The notes under the pieces were generated by a model. The model worked only from the letters and a program-made list of their open reading frames with translations, had not been told where the DNA came from and ran no database searches. Positions 8,418 through 16,250 of a stretch of DNA of 38,361 bases are shown here, piece by piece. Position 1 is the first letter of the stretch, and every line of letters begins with the position of its first letter. The position numbers and the translations under genes are program-made. Where the stretch lies: NCBI GenBank assembly GCA_019634045.1, contig JAHQWA010000278.1:1-38361 (forward strand). Reading direction: 5' to 3'. The stretch comes from Saprospiraceae bacterium. Lineage in GTDB: Bacteria > Bacteroidota > Bacteroidia > Chitinophagales > Saprospiraceae.

Positions 8418-8735
8418 CTACTTAGTATTCGCTAACAGCTTGTTGTATTTGTCCAAGTCACCAAATAGAGATATAGCTTCTTTGATCTCTTTGTCATTAC
8501 GTAGCCCCATTTTAATCTTACCAATCTGGTAGTAGTAGCGGCTAGCAATTTCTTTTTCGATCAAATCGATAATGTCTTCTTTATATTTCTTAAGCTCTCC
8601 CTCTTTGGCTGTTTGTACTTTTTTCTCCAACATCTCAATTTCACTAGTTAAAGTAAAACCTTCTTTGCTGCTCTCCTTTTTTAGTTTTTTCAAAAGCTTC
8701 TCACCTTCTTGAATCATACGCAAAACTTCGATCAT
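8418..8735 (-). CDS. Displaced C-terminal segment of the S41 protease (other side of a frameshift)
   Basis: Taken alone this is a 105-codon frame, but from EGEKLLKKLKKESSKEG onward it reads exactly like the C-terminal coiled region of Bacteroidota S41 proteases. That includes ...DIIDLIEKEIASRYYYQIGKI and the closing EIKEAISLFGDLDKYNKLLAN. The true join is between SFAYDS in the 8701-10056 frame and EGEKLL here, which needs a +1 shift at about 8708-8718. The first residues (MIEVLRMIQ) are read out of frame from the upstream gene and are not a genuine N-terminus. Terminator placement directly after this segment supports it as the natural 3' end of the protease gene. It should be merged with the upstream frame if resequencing removes the shift. 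Confidence 0.75.
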   Translation of the reverse strand: MIEVLRMIQEGEKLLKKLKKESSKEGFTLTSEIEMLEKKVQTAKEGELKKYKEDIIDLIEKEIASRYYYQIGKIKMGLRNDKEIKEAISLFGDLDKYNKLLANTK

Positions 8736-10056
8736 TCAAGAAGGTCAAAAAGCCCTCGTAATCCGTAAAGTGATAATTGCTAATCTCTGCAATAGAATCA
8801 TTCTTTAAGCAGTAGTCCGTGACATAATCAAAAAGAATGTTCTGTCGCATCAAACTCTTAATAATAGCTGACTCCCCATGCGGATCCACGTCCATGTCGG
8901 GAGCAATTCCGCCGCCATCTAATACCGTACGTCCATTTCTAGTCGTAAACTTGGCTCGTTTAGCATCTGGGATGTCGACAGGCTCTCCTTCTTCATACTC
9001 TACACTTTGGATACATCGCTGACTAGGGATATAATATTTGGCCGTAGTCATTTTAACTTTGGAGTTATATCCGATGTCTCTTGTATTTTGCACCAATCCT
9101 TTCCCGTAGGAGCGTTGGCCTAGCAGTACTGCTCTGTCGTAATCCTGAAGTACTCCACTTACGATTTCAGATGCAGAAGCTGAGTTCTTATCGATCAAGA
9201 TAACGACTGGGATTTTCTGATCCATGGATGGATTGAGGGTTTTGAAACTCCGGTCCCAATCTTTGACCTTACCTTTTGTGGTTACAACGATTTCCCCTTT
9301 GGGAATAAAAATATTGCAAATGTTAACTGCCTCATTCAGTAGTCCACCACCATTCCCACGCAAATCGAAGATCAAACCTTTCATCTCTGGAGTGGTCTCT
9401 TTTAGCTTTTTGAAAGCATTAGCCACATTGCGGCCTGCATCTCTGGTGAAGGTAGATAGGGCAACGTATCCTACATTTTCGCTAACCATGCCGCTATAAG
9501 GCACATTAGGTACATTTACTTCTTCCCGTATCAACTTGACTTTCCGCTCACTCTTCTCCCCTGGCCGTCGAATCGTCAATTCTACTTCCGTGCCAGGAAA
9601 TCCACGCATGATATTATTCACATCTTCAGGTTTCTTGCCTTTTGCGCTTTGTCCGTCTACGGCAATAATTTGATCGCCAGGTCGTAACCCGGCCTTATCC
9701 GCCGAATTATCCTTATACAACTCTGTAATCGTTACGTAGTCCCCCATTTTCTTGCTCATCGCCCCAATTCCACTGTACTTACCCTCCGTCATGAAACGGT
9801 ATCCCTCAATATCCGATTCAGATATATAGTTGGTGTAAGGGTCTAGGGATTCCATCATGGCGTCAATCCCAGTACGCATCAACTTCCCTGGATCAAGATC
9901 ATCCACGTAATAAGTATTTACCTCTCGGTAAAGATTAGTGAAAATCTCAATGTTTTTAAGGATTTCGAAATACTTATCGGAAGTGGGAGATTGAGTGGCT
10001 GCTATTCCGAAAACAAAAATGGCCAGGATGGCCGAGTATTTAAGTATACGCTTCAT
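8701..10056 (-). CDS. S41 C-terminal processing peptidase, frameshifted near its end
   Basis: Tail-specific (CTP/Prc family) serine protease of the envelope. A signal or anchor segment comes first (MKRILKYSAILAIFVFGIAA), followed by a helical region, a PDZ domain (about 90-175, YSGIGA..GLRPGDQIIAVDG) and the S41 catalytic domain. Catalytic Ser is S296 in NSASASEIVSG; general base K319 and Q323 lie in SYGKGLVQ. These proteases trim or degrade periplasmic proteins after binding their C-termini through the PDZ domain. The frame stops at TGA (8701-8703) after SFAYDSRR, but family members continue for about 90 residues, which are found in the overlapping frame 8418-8735. All catalytic elements lie before the shift, so even the short product may be active. 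A -7-like TATATTTG lies upstream at 10180-10173. Confidence 0.9.
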   Translation of the reverse strand: MKRILKYSAILAIFVFGIAATQSPTSDKYFEILKNIEIFTNLYREVNTYYVDDLDPGKLMRTGIDAMMESLDPYTNYISESDIEGYRFMTEGKYSGIGAMSKKMGDYVTITELYKDNSADKAGLRPGDQIIAVDGQSAKGKKPEDVNNIMRGFPGTEVELTIRRPGEKSERKVKLIREEVNVPNVPYSGMVSENVGYVALSTFTRDAGRNVANAFKKLKETTPEMKGLIFDLRGNGGGLLNEAVNICNIFIPKGEIVVTTKGKVKDWDRSFKTLNPSMDQKIPVVILIDKNSASASEIVSGVLQDYDRAVLLGQRSYGKGLVQNTRDIGYNSKVKMTTAKYYIPSQRCIQSVEYEEGEPVDIPDAKRAKFTTRNGRTVLDGGGIAPDMDVDPHGESAIIKSLMRQNILFDYVTDYCLKNDSIAEISNYHFTDYEGFLTFLNDRSFAYDSRR

Positions 10057-10172
10057 ATTGCCGGGGTATTTATCGATCCGGGTTTAATATTAGAGATAAT
10101 ATAGTTTAAGGTCCGTAAGGATCTACATCAAATGGGATGCATAAGATCGCCCTTACCTACTTACATAACTTT

Positions 10173-10180
10173 CAAATATA
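10173..10180 (-). promoter_or_regulatory. Possible -7 box for the S41 protease gene
   Basis: TATATTTG on the minus strand matches the TAnnTTTG consensus, about 115 bases before the ATG. No TTTG is found at the usual 19-21 spacing upstream, so support is partial. The rest of the 10057-10400 gap is AT-rich and shows nothing else. Confidence 0.35.
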
Positions 10181-10400
10181 AAAAAAGGGTCTATTTTTGA
10201 TAAAAACAACCTTTTTTTAACAAGAGCATAACATTTATTCACTAAAAGCTGACCTTTCATAGAGAAAATGCAAGAGAAGAGGGGTTAGAATTCACTTTTT
10301 GTTAGGATTAAGTTACAAAAATTCCGGCTCATTACAATCCTATTTTCGAATAGCGCTACCGTCTTTTCACTTATTGCGGAAGCCGGCAAGGCCCATCCAT

Positions 10401-11174
10401 TTAATTTTCCAAAAATTGGCGAACTGCTTGTAATAGTGCTTTGGGCTGCTCTGCATGTATCCAATGCCCGGCACCTTCTATCGTTTGAACTTGGGATGAA
10501 GGGAAAAAGCGCATGATGTCTTCTTCATCCGAAGGCATAATATAATCCGATTTTCCTCCTTTAAGAAAGAGTGTTTCCCCTTCAAATTGATCATCCGTTT
10601 CCAAACCTGCTATAATTTTTGGATAATCTCTCGCGATTACGGGCAAGTTCATTTTCCAACGAAAACCGCCACTATCTTTGTCCCGGCTTAAGTTTTTAAG
10701 TAAAAATTGCCTGGTACCAATCTCCGTTACCAACTGGCCCAGCTTTTGATCTGCTTCCGCTCGACTTTGCACCTTGTCCAATTCAAGAGACTGTAAGGCT
10801 TCAAATATCAATTGATGTCCTCCGGAGTAGGCTTTAGGAGCAATATCTACCACTATCAGTTTATCTGTCATTTCAGGATATTCCAACGCAAACTGCATCA
10901 CGGTCTTCCCGCCCATCGAATGGCCTATCAAATGAGCTTCATGAATCCAATTCTCCTCCATAAATATCTTTAGGTCATTGGCCATGCTAGGATAGTCGAT
11001 CCCATCTACATGTGGAGATCGGCCATGGTTACGCTGATCCAAAATAAAAACCATGAAGGTATCACTCAGCTGTTTGGCAGCAGTTTGCCAATTGTCCAAC
11101 ATTCCAAAAAGACCATGTAAAATAATGAGAGGAGGGCCTTGCCCAAAAGTCTTAAAATTCAATTTCATGTCCAA
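10401..11174 (-). CDS. YbfF/ABHD11-like alpha/beta hydrolase
   Basis: A 257-residue cytoplasmic esterase. The oxyanion region is LHGLFGMLDNW (19-29). DQRNHGRSP is characteristic of YbfF-like acyl-CoA/ester hydrolases. The nucleophile elbow is GHSMGGKTVM with S86, then VVDIAP, and the catalytic histidine is H237 in GAGHWIHAEQP. The match to the Escherichia coli YbfF pattern continues nearly to the C-terminus. The start MDMKLNFKTFG is tight to the first beta strand. It may form a transcription unit with the flavin-reductase-like gene upstream (87-base gap). The physiological substrate cannot be read from the sequence. Confidence 0.85.
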   Translation of the reverse strand: MDMKLNFKTFGQGPPLIILHGLFGMLDNWQTAAKQLSDTFMVFILDQRNHGRSPHVDGIDYPSMANDLKIFMEENWIHEAHLIGHSMGGKTVMQFALEYPEMTDKLIVVDIAPKAYSGGHQLIFEALQSLELDKVQSRAEADQKLGQLVTEIGTRQFLLKNLSRDKDSGGFRWKMNLPVIARDYPKIIAGLETDDQFEGETLFLKGGKSDYIMPSDEEDIMRFFPSSQVQTIEGAGHWIHAEQPKALLQAVRQFLEN

Positions 11175-11261
11175 TGATAAGAGATAATCTTGATAGGTAA
11201 AACTTCGACGGAAGCCTTACGCTCAAGTAGAGATGTACAAATACATTCATAAGATATCCTC

Positions 11262-12170
11262 TTATGAACTGACTTTTGCTTCCTGGGTAATTAATTCTGC
11301 CAACCAAACAATTCTAGCGGCTAGCGGAAGTTGTTCCTTAATTAATTCCCTTTGTGCATATTCGTGCAAGGTATTGATAACCTCTGGTTTCCTTAGAAGC
11401 GTTTGGATATAGGGATCAGCCCGCAATTCATCTACTTCAGCTGCGGAAGGTGGAGCCGTCAAACTTGCTAGTTGCCCTAAATTGTTACCGGTCAAAATTC
11501 TACTATCCTTAGCACTTATAGGCAGTTGGTCATAGCCAATTCCCAATTTATTTACAGGCTGATAAATAGTATGAATGGCCTCTCCACTAGCTCTTACATA
11601 ATAGGCTCGTCCCATTCTACCGACCAAATCGATTTTGTGGGGATTAATTCTACCATTATCGTCCAAGATGTTTTCATCCAAATGCACATGCAATACCTCA
11701 CAGATAATCAAATGACCGGCACCTCCCTCATCGCCTAATGTAATGATTTCTTTAAGCTTGCATTCCAATTGCACTGGCGATTCCTTTACCCGGCATGGGC
11801 GTACATGAACGCTATCAAGCGGTGTTAGACCAGATTTCTGAAACTCATCTACCGTACTAGGATACTGGATACTCGCAATTGCCATTTGTCGTACGATAGG
11901 GTAACTGACTACATTTATGACCAGCTCTCCCGTATCTTTGATATTTTGCAATGTATCTTTGGTCGTATTATCACTAACCCTTCGATTCGAGGAGAAAACC
12001 AAAGTGGGTGGGTTTGAGCTAAAAACGTTAAAAAAACTGTATGGGGCTAGATTTCGTTCTCCTTTTTCACTAAGCGTACTTACAAAAGCAATTGGACGAG
12101 GAGCTATGGCTCCAACCAAATACTGATGCAGGTCCCGCACTGCTGTCGTCTTCGGATCAATACTAATCAT
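11262..12170 (-). CDS. Flavin reductase-like (FMN-binding split-barrel) family protein
   Basis: A 302-residue protein with the flavin reductase-like N-terminus: a first strand, VGAIAPRPIAFVSTLSEKGERNLAPYSFFNVFSSNPP (written over two motifs, IAPRPIAFVST and NLAPYSFFN), then VSDNTTKDTLQNI and ELVINVVSYP. These make the FMN pocket of the DIM6/NTAB family. A C-terminal extension of about 100 residues follows, rich in helices, as in many Bacteroidota homologues. Members reduce flavin with NAD(P)H or bind FMN as oxidoreductases; the specific reaction is unknown. It is divergently arranged with the TlpA-like gene at 12276, sharing a ~105-base intergenic region with no clear paired promoter boxes. 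Confidence 0.85.
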   Translation of the reverse strand: MISIDPKTTAVRDLHQYLVGAIAPRPIAFVSTLSEKGERNLAPYSFFNVFSSNPPTLVFSSNRRVSDNTTKDTLQNIKDTGELVINVVSYPIVRQMAIASIQYPSTVDEFQKSGLTPLDSVHVRPCRVKESPVQLECKLKEIITLGDEGGAGHLIICEVLHVHLDENILDDNGRINPHKIDLVGRMGRAYYVRASGEAIHTIYQPVNKLGIGYDQLPISAKDSRILTGNNLGQLASLTAPPSAAEVDELRADPYIQTLLRKPEVINTLHEYAQRELIKEQLPLAARIVWLAELITQEAKVSS

Positions 12171-12275
12171 TGCATATCATTTGTCGTAAAGATAATAGAT
12201 AGCTGGTTTATGTCCGGCATGAGGCAACTTTAGTTACCACCTGCATTGTTGGGTTATTTAAAAACAGGAATTCAT

Positions 12276-12821
12276 ATGAAAAAAGTATTCAATATTATTA
12301 TAAATGTCCTACTAGTGGGGGTAGTTGCATTTTGGATCGGTAAATATTTTTACATGATGCCAAAACATGGTAGTGGGGAGGAAATTCCAAACTTCAGTGC
12401 CGTTACCTTAGAAGGAAAGGCCTTTCAGCTCAGTGACTTGCGTGGTCAAATGGTACTCCTGGATTTTTGGGGTAGTTGGTGCGGTCCATGCCTCCAAGAA
12501 AACCCTGGTTTGCTACAGCTTTATGGCAATTATAGAGGTAGAAATTATATTGGACTGAAGGGCTTTGAGATTGTAAGTGTAGGTATTGAGCAAGATCCAG
12601 AAAGATGGGAAAGCGTAATTAACCGGCAAGCCATTAATTGGCCCTATCATATCCTAGATCAAGCCACTAGCCTCCGATTTTTTGATTCGCCTATTGCCAA
12701 GCAGTTTGGCGTGAAAGAAGTGCCTACCAAATATCTTATCAATGAACATGGAAAGATCATTAAAGTTAATCCTAGTATTACAGAGGTAGAGGAAACACTA
12801 AAAGGGCGTCTGCGTAATTAG
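12276..12821 (+). CDS. TlpA-like thiol-disulfide oxidoreductase, membrane-anchored
   Basis: A thioredoxin-fold protein with an N-terminal hydrophobic anchor (about residues 4-24, VFNIIINVLLVGVVAFWIG). The redoxin domain starts at IPNFSAVTLEGKAFQLSDLRG and has active site WGSWCGPCLQENP with C69 and C72. A conserved cis-proline region follows in KEVPTKYLINEHGKI. It probably reduces or isomerises thiols on the periplasmic face, for example in cytochrome c or envelope protein maturation. The frame is open to 12246, but the ATG at 12276 directly before KKVFNII gives a normal signal-anchor, so that start is preferred. It lies 115 bases upstream of grpE on the same strand. Confidence 0.88.
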   Translation: MKKVFNIIINVLLVGVVAFWIGKYFYMMPKHGSGEEIPNFSAVTLEGKAFQLSDLRGQMVLLDFWGSWCGPCLQENPGLLQLYGNYRGRNYIGLKGFEIVSVGIEQDPERWESVINRQAINWPYHILDQATSLRFFDSPIAKQFGVKEVPTKYLINEHGKIIKVNPSITEVEETLKGRLRN

Positions 12822-12825
12822 GTAA

Positions 12826-12833
12826 TAGGTTTG
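12826..12833 (+). promoter_or_regulatory. Possible -7 box upstream of grpE-dnaJ
   Basis: TAGGTTTG matches TAnnTTTG just after the TlpA-like stop codon, leaving a leader of about 100 bases before grpE. No -33 element is seen. In the leader, ttttgctactgcc and its imperfect complement agctgtggcaaaa form an inverted repeat, but it is not a CIRCE element. Confidence 0.3.
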
Positions 12834-12936
12834 TAGCCCCTCATTTACAGGCTCGTTTTGCTACTGCCAAAATGGCCGAAAACAGCTGTGGCAAAAAAAT
12901 TGATGTAAGATTGTCGTGAAAAAACGTTTTTGGCAC

Positions 12937-13539
12937 ATGAAGAAGAAAAATCAAAAAAAATCATCAAAAGATAATACCGTGGAAGAAGCCAAGGATAAAA
13001 CGGCTGAGACTAAAGCTACCCAAAATGCTGAAGAGTCTACAAATGGCCAAACAGGCGAGGAAACTACCGAAAAAGCAGGTGGTGTAGAAGAGGAGGTCAT
13101 ACAATTGGAAAAGCAAAATGCTGAATTAAAAGATAAATACCTCCGCCTTTACGCAGAATTTGACAACTTCAAACGACGAACGGTTAAAGAGAAGCTTGAG
13201 TTGATGCGTACTGCTGCACAAGACACAATGACAGCTCTTCTGCCAGTTTTGGACGATTTCGACCGGGCGAAGAAGAATGCTGAAGATGACAAGACGACTG
13301 AGGTATTTACTGAAGGTATCCAGCTTGTCTACCAAAAACTATACAGCGTACTTACCCAAAAGGGCCTAGAACCCATGGAAAGTACCGGAGAAGTATTTGA
13401 CCCAGAATTGCACGAAGCACTTACCGAAATCCCTGCTCCCTCAGAAGATATGAAGGGAAAGATTATTGATACGATAGAAAAAGGATACAAGCTCGGTGAC
13501 AAGATTATCCGCCATGCTAAGGTGGTGACCGGAAAATAA
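12937..13539 (+). CDS. grpE: GrpE nucleotide exchange factor
   Basis: GrpE releases ADP from DnaK and works with DnaJ, encoded 15 bases downstream. About 50 charged, low-complexity residues (rich in K, E, T, Q, N) lead into the long dimer coiled coil (IQLEKQNAELKDKYLRLYAE, FDNFKRRTVKEK). The beta-wing domain follows (GLEPMESTGEVFDPELHEAL...GYKLGDKIIRHAKVVTG), matching the family signature. The frame is open to a GTG at 12916, but the ATG at 12937 begins MKKKNQKKSSKD and is the more likely start. No CIRCE operator is seen. Length of about 200 residues is normal. Confidence 0.95.
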   Translation: MKKKNQKKSSKDNTVEEAKDKTAETKATQNAEESTNGQTGEETTEKAGGVEEEVIQLEKQNAELKDKYLRLYAEFDNFKRRTVKEKLELMRTAAQDTMTALLPVLDDFDRAKKNAEDDKTTEVFTEGIQLVYQKLYSVLTQKGLEPMESTGEVFDPELHEALTEIPAPSEDMKGKIIDTIEKGYKLGDKIIRHAKVVTGK

Positions 13540-13554
13540 CATTAACCAAAAAAG

Positions 13555-14721
13555 ATGGCAAAGAGAGATTATTACGAGGTACTGGGAGTTTCGAAGAGTG
13601 CGGATCAATCAGAGATAAAAAAGGCTTATCGAAAACTAGCGATTAAGTTTCACCCTGATAAAAACCCGGACAACAAGGAGGCAGAAGAAAAATTTAAGGA
13701 AGCCGCCGAAGCTTACGAGATCTTGAGTGATGCAGATAAAAAGGCAAGGTATGATCGCTATGGTCATGCCGGAGTGAATCCTAATGCAGGTGGTTTTAGT
13801 GGGGGTGGTATGACGATGGAGGATATCTTCCAGCAATTTGGAGATATCTTTGGCGATATGGGTAGTCCCTTTGATTCTTTCTTCGGTGGAAGTGCTGGGG
13901 GAAGAGGGAGGACTTCTCGTCCAAGAGGAGAAAAGGGTTCCAATCTTCGTGTGAAGATCGGCTTGACACTGGAGGAAATTGCCAAAGGGGTAACTAAGAA
14001 AATAAAGGTTAAGAAGCAGATTACCTGTGATGTTTGTAAGGGATCCGGCGCAAAAGATAGTAGTGCTGTACAGACCTGCCAAACTTGTAGAGGAGCGGGA
14101 TATGTTCGACAGGTCAAAAGTACTTTCCTAGGACAGATGCAAACTACAGTAGTTTGTCCAACCTGTCAGGGGACTGGTCAAATGATCAAGGATCATTGTG
14201 TAAAATGTAAAGGGGAAGGGCGCGTCTATTCAGAAGAGACGATTGAGATTGAAATACCTGCAGGGGTAGAGGAAGGCATGCAGTTGTCTTTGAGAGGTAG
14301 TGGTAATGCTGGAAGAAGAGGTGGCCCATCTGGTGACCTATTGATCAATATCGAAGAAAAGCCTCATGATAAATTGCAAAGGGATGGCATGAATTTGATT
14401 CATGAACTATACCTGAATTTTGCTGATGCGGCTCTTGGCACCTCCGTGGAGGTTCCGACCATTGATGGCCGAGTGAAAATCAAAATTCCAGCAGGTACAC
14501 AACCCGGAAAAATCTTCCGCCTGAAAGGCAAAGGACTTCCATCTGTACAAAGCTATGGAAAAGGAGATCAGTTGATCCACGTCAATGTTTGGACACCTAA
14601 AAAGCTTTCGGATTCAGACCGCACTTTATTAGAAAAGATGCGTGATCTACCCAACTTCAAGCCGCAACCTGGTAAATCCGAAAAAGGCTTCTTCGAGAAA
14701 ATGAAAGATTATTTCAAATAG
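13555..14721 (+). CDS. dnaJ: Chaperone DnaJ (class I Hsp40)
   Basis: Complete 388-residue class I DnaJ. The J domain (1-70) has HPD at 33-35 (KFHPDKNPD). A Gly/Phe-rich linker ([23 protein letters not shown]) and four CxxCxGxG zinc repeats follow ([32 protein letters not shown]). C-terminal substrate domains contain [19 protein letters not shown] and IPAGTQPG. It stimulates DnaK ATPase and delivers unfolded clients. It follows grpE by 15 bases as an operon and is closed by a strong terminator. dnaK itself is not in the window. Confidence 0.97.
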   Translation: MAKRDYYEVLGVSKSADQSEIKKAYRKLAIKFHPDKNPDNKEAEEKFKEAAEAYEILSDADKKARYDRYGHAGVNPNAGGFSGGGMTMEDIFQQFGDIFGDMGSPFDSFFGGSAGGRGRTSRPRGEKGSNLRVKIGLTLEEIAKGVTKKIKVKKQITCDVCKGSGAKDSSAVQTCQTCRGAGYVRQVKSTFLGQMQTTVVCPTCQGTGQMIKDHCVKCKGEGRVYSEETIEIEIPAGVEEGMQLSLRGSGNAGRRGGPSGDLLINIEEKPHDKLQRDGMNLIHELYLNFADAALGTSVEVPTIDGRVKIKIPAGTQPGKIFRLKGKGLPSVQSYGKGDQLIHVNVWTPKKLSDSDRTLLEKMRDLPNFKPQPGKSEKGFFEKMKDYFK

Positions 14722-14750
14722 GTTTCAGCTAGTCGCTGGCCCAAAAACCA

Positions 14751-14789
14751 TTAGCCGCCGCAGAAAACTTCTACGGCGGCTAATTTTTT
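14751..14789 (+). terminator. Intrinsic terminator of grpE-dnaJ
   Basis: ttagccgccg (14751-14760) pairs perfectly with cggcggctaa (14774-14783) around a 13-base loop, followed by TTTTTT. It lies 30 bases past the dnaJ stop. Confidence 0.92.
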
Positions 14790-14815
14790 GTGTGTAACTT
14801 CGTTAGTTAGTAAAT

Positions 14816-15319
14816 ATGAGCCTCATGCTAACATCCAATCGACTTTTTTCTGCCTGCTATTCTTTGGGTCTAGGCCTACTTTTATCCGCTTGCGGCCCCA
14901 ACTACCAATTTTCAGAATCTATCGATATTCCAGCAGAAAGCTGGACCTACGACAATGTCATTGATTTTGACTTTACAATTGAAGACACCCTCCAGATATA
15001 CAACCTTATTCTGGATGTGACCCATCATCAGGATTTCGCTTATCAAAATTTATATACAAGAATTGGAACGTACTTTCCCTCTGGCCAGGATCTGACAAAG
15101 GTTCTGTCTTTGGAATTGGCTGACAAGGCGGGAAGTTGGCAAGGAAAATGTAGTGGAAAGTATTGCAGTGTCCAAATCCCTATTCAGCAAGGAGCTTACT
15201 TCAATGCAGCAGGGGCATATAAAATCCGTCTTGAGCAGTTCATGCGCAAGGATCCAATCCCAGGCATTAAGAACATCAGTTTCCATATCGAGAAAACGGA
15301 AAACAAACGGGAAAATTGA
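14816..15319 (+). CDS. gldH: Gliding motility lipoprotein GldH
   Basis: A 167-residue lipoprotein. The signal ends in lipobox LLLSAC, with C26 as the lipidated residue. The mature part starts GPNYQFSESIDIPAESWTYD and continues DFDFTIEDTLQIYNLILDVTHHQDFAYQNLYTRI, given here in pieces because it is the GldH hallmark: IDIP..W, F.IEDT, and R..YPY.NLY-like. GldH is needed for gliding in Flavobacterium and is associated with the T9SS-linked motility apparatus, and T9SS cargo is encoded nearby at 21210 and 22268. The start ATG (14816) gives a sensible signal peptide. It lies just after the dnaJ terminator, convergent with the GLPGLI gene. Confidence 0.88.
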   Translation: MSLMLTSNRLFSACYSLGLGLLLSACGPNYQFSESIDIPAESWTYDNVIDFDFTIEDTLQIYNLILDVTHHQDFAYQNLYTRIGTYFPSGQDLTKVLSLELADKAGSWQGKCSGKYCSVQIPIQQGAYFNAAGAYKIRLEQFMRKDPIPGIKNISFHIEKTENKREN

Positions 15320-15379
15320 TCAGCTATTGCAACCAAGATACTTAGCTGCAACAGCCAATCCAACAGTCGGGTAGGATTT

Positions 15380-16123
15380 CTAGTTTTCTTCTGTTCGAAT
15401 GATCATGCGTACGCCACCGCTTCCTTGTGCATTCATCTCACGCATTCTCTCTTCTTGTAGTTTCTGATATTTCTTTCTGGTAATTTTCTTGCCTTTGGTA
15501 GGGGCGACTAACAAGGCTGCATCAACCTCTTGTAATTCCACCTTGTTGGCCGTCGTAATCATGCGGCCCTCGTCCATTACAACTTCTAGAATTAAGCCCG
15601 GCAGTTGGCCGAAGGTAGATGGTCCAGAGGGAAAAGGTAGAGTTGAGGCAAACCAGGCCTCTATCTTATTATCTTTGCCATCCAAAACTGCTTTCATGCA
15701 TTGGTGTCCGGCAATCTCTTTGCTTTCCCCTGTCATTTTCCACTTAAGTTCGGACGCACCAGAAATCAAATATTGCTTACCCATCATATCTCTTTCTTCG
15801 ATCTGATCGCCACTAGCTAGATCAGTAAAGATCGTGCTTTTGGGGCCTTCCATTCTAAACACCATTTGGCCGCCATCCTGAGTTGTCTGATTAACTTCCG
15901 TCACTTCCTCTTTTACAGAACGATAAAGTGTAGCCTTATCATTAAAAAGCAACTCAAACTTTGATTCTTGAAATTCCGGGAGCATGGCTTTCATTTCTTC
16001 ATTCCCTTCCCCTAAGCCCATATGGAGATTAACTTTTTGTGTATAAGAAACCTTACCACTTTTTTGCTGAGCTAATAACAATACTGGAGTAATTAGGAGT
16101 ACTATAAGTGAAATTCTTCTCAT
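15380..16123 (-). CDS. GLPGLI family secreted protein
   Basis: From ATG 16123 this encodes about 247 residues: a signal peptide (MRRISLIVLLITPVLLLAQQ), a beta-rich body (SGKVSYTQKVNLH...), then ISGASELKWKMTGESKEIAGHQCMKA. The family signature follows as FGQLPGLILEVVMDEG (the GLPGLI motif in variant QLPGLI). The family is restricted to Bacteroidota and its function is unknown. Its genes are commonly found with CarboxypepD_reg/outer-membrane barrel genes. The open frame extends to 16303, but the upstream part has no signal and overlaps the divergent kinase gene, so 16123 is chosen. The promoter is TAGATTTG (16149-16142) with a three-box operator at 16171-16210, shared with the outer-membrane barrel gene at 27902. 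Confidence 0.9.
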   Translation of the reverse strand: MRRISLIVLLITPVLLLAQQKSGKVSYTQKVNLHMGLGEGNEEMKAMLPEFQESKFELLFNDKATLYRSVKEEVTEVNQTTQDGGQMVFRMEGPKSTIFTDLASGDQIEERDMMGKQYLISGASELKWKMTGESKEIAGHQCMKAVLDGKDNKIEAWFASTLPFPSGPSTFGQLPGLILEVVMDEGRMITTANKVELQEVDAALLVAPTKGKKITRKKYQKLQEERMREMNAQGSGGVRMIIRTEEN

Positions 16124-16141
16124 GATGTGAATTTTTATTTG

Positions 16142-16210
16142 CAAATCTAGCCTTCCAAATACAGTACCAGGGTTAATCATCCTTGAATTAAGGTTAATTA
16201 AGGTTAAAAG
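16142..16210 (-). promoter_or_regulatory. Promoter and three-box operator of the GLPGLI gene, also facing the two-component genes
   Basis: On the minus strand the -7 box is TAGATTTG (16149-16142). GGTTAA boxes lie at 16171-16176, 16192-16197 and 16202-16207 (plus-strand reading), their starts 21 and 10 bp apart, i.e. two helical turns and one. That spacing suits OmpR/PhoB-type regulators binding tandem direct repeats on one DNA face. The same 40-bp element, 32 of 40 positions identical, occurs at 27958-27997 with an identical distance to its own -7 box. It is also upstream of the divergent histidine kinase gene. Confidence 0.7.
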
Positions 16211-16236
16211 ACGTGCAAATATCCTGCTCATAGGCC

Positions 16237-16244
16237 TATTTTTG
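16237..16244 (+). promoter_or_regulatory. -7 box of the two-component operon, nearly leaderless
   Basis: TATTTTTG is a perfect TAnnTTTG ending six bases before the ATG at 16251. A start site about six to seven bases downstream would fall at or next to the start codon. The operator boxes end 30 bp upstream. No TTTG at -33, which fits an activator-dependent or autoregulated promoter. Confidence 0.45.
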
Positions 16245-16250
16245 TATTCG

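Noticed and set aside
12840-12900. Possible CIRCE heat-shock operator before grpE
   Set aside because: The inverted repeat present does not match TTAGCACTC/GAGTGCTAA and is imperfect.
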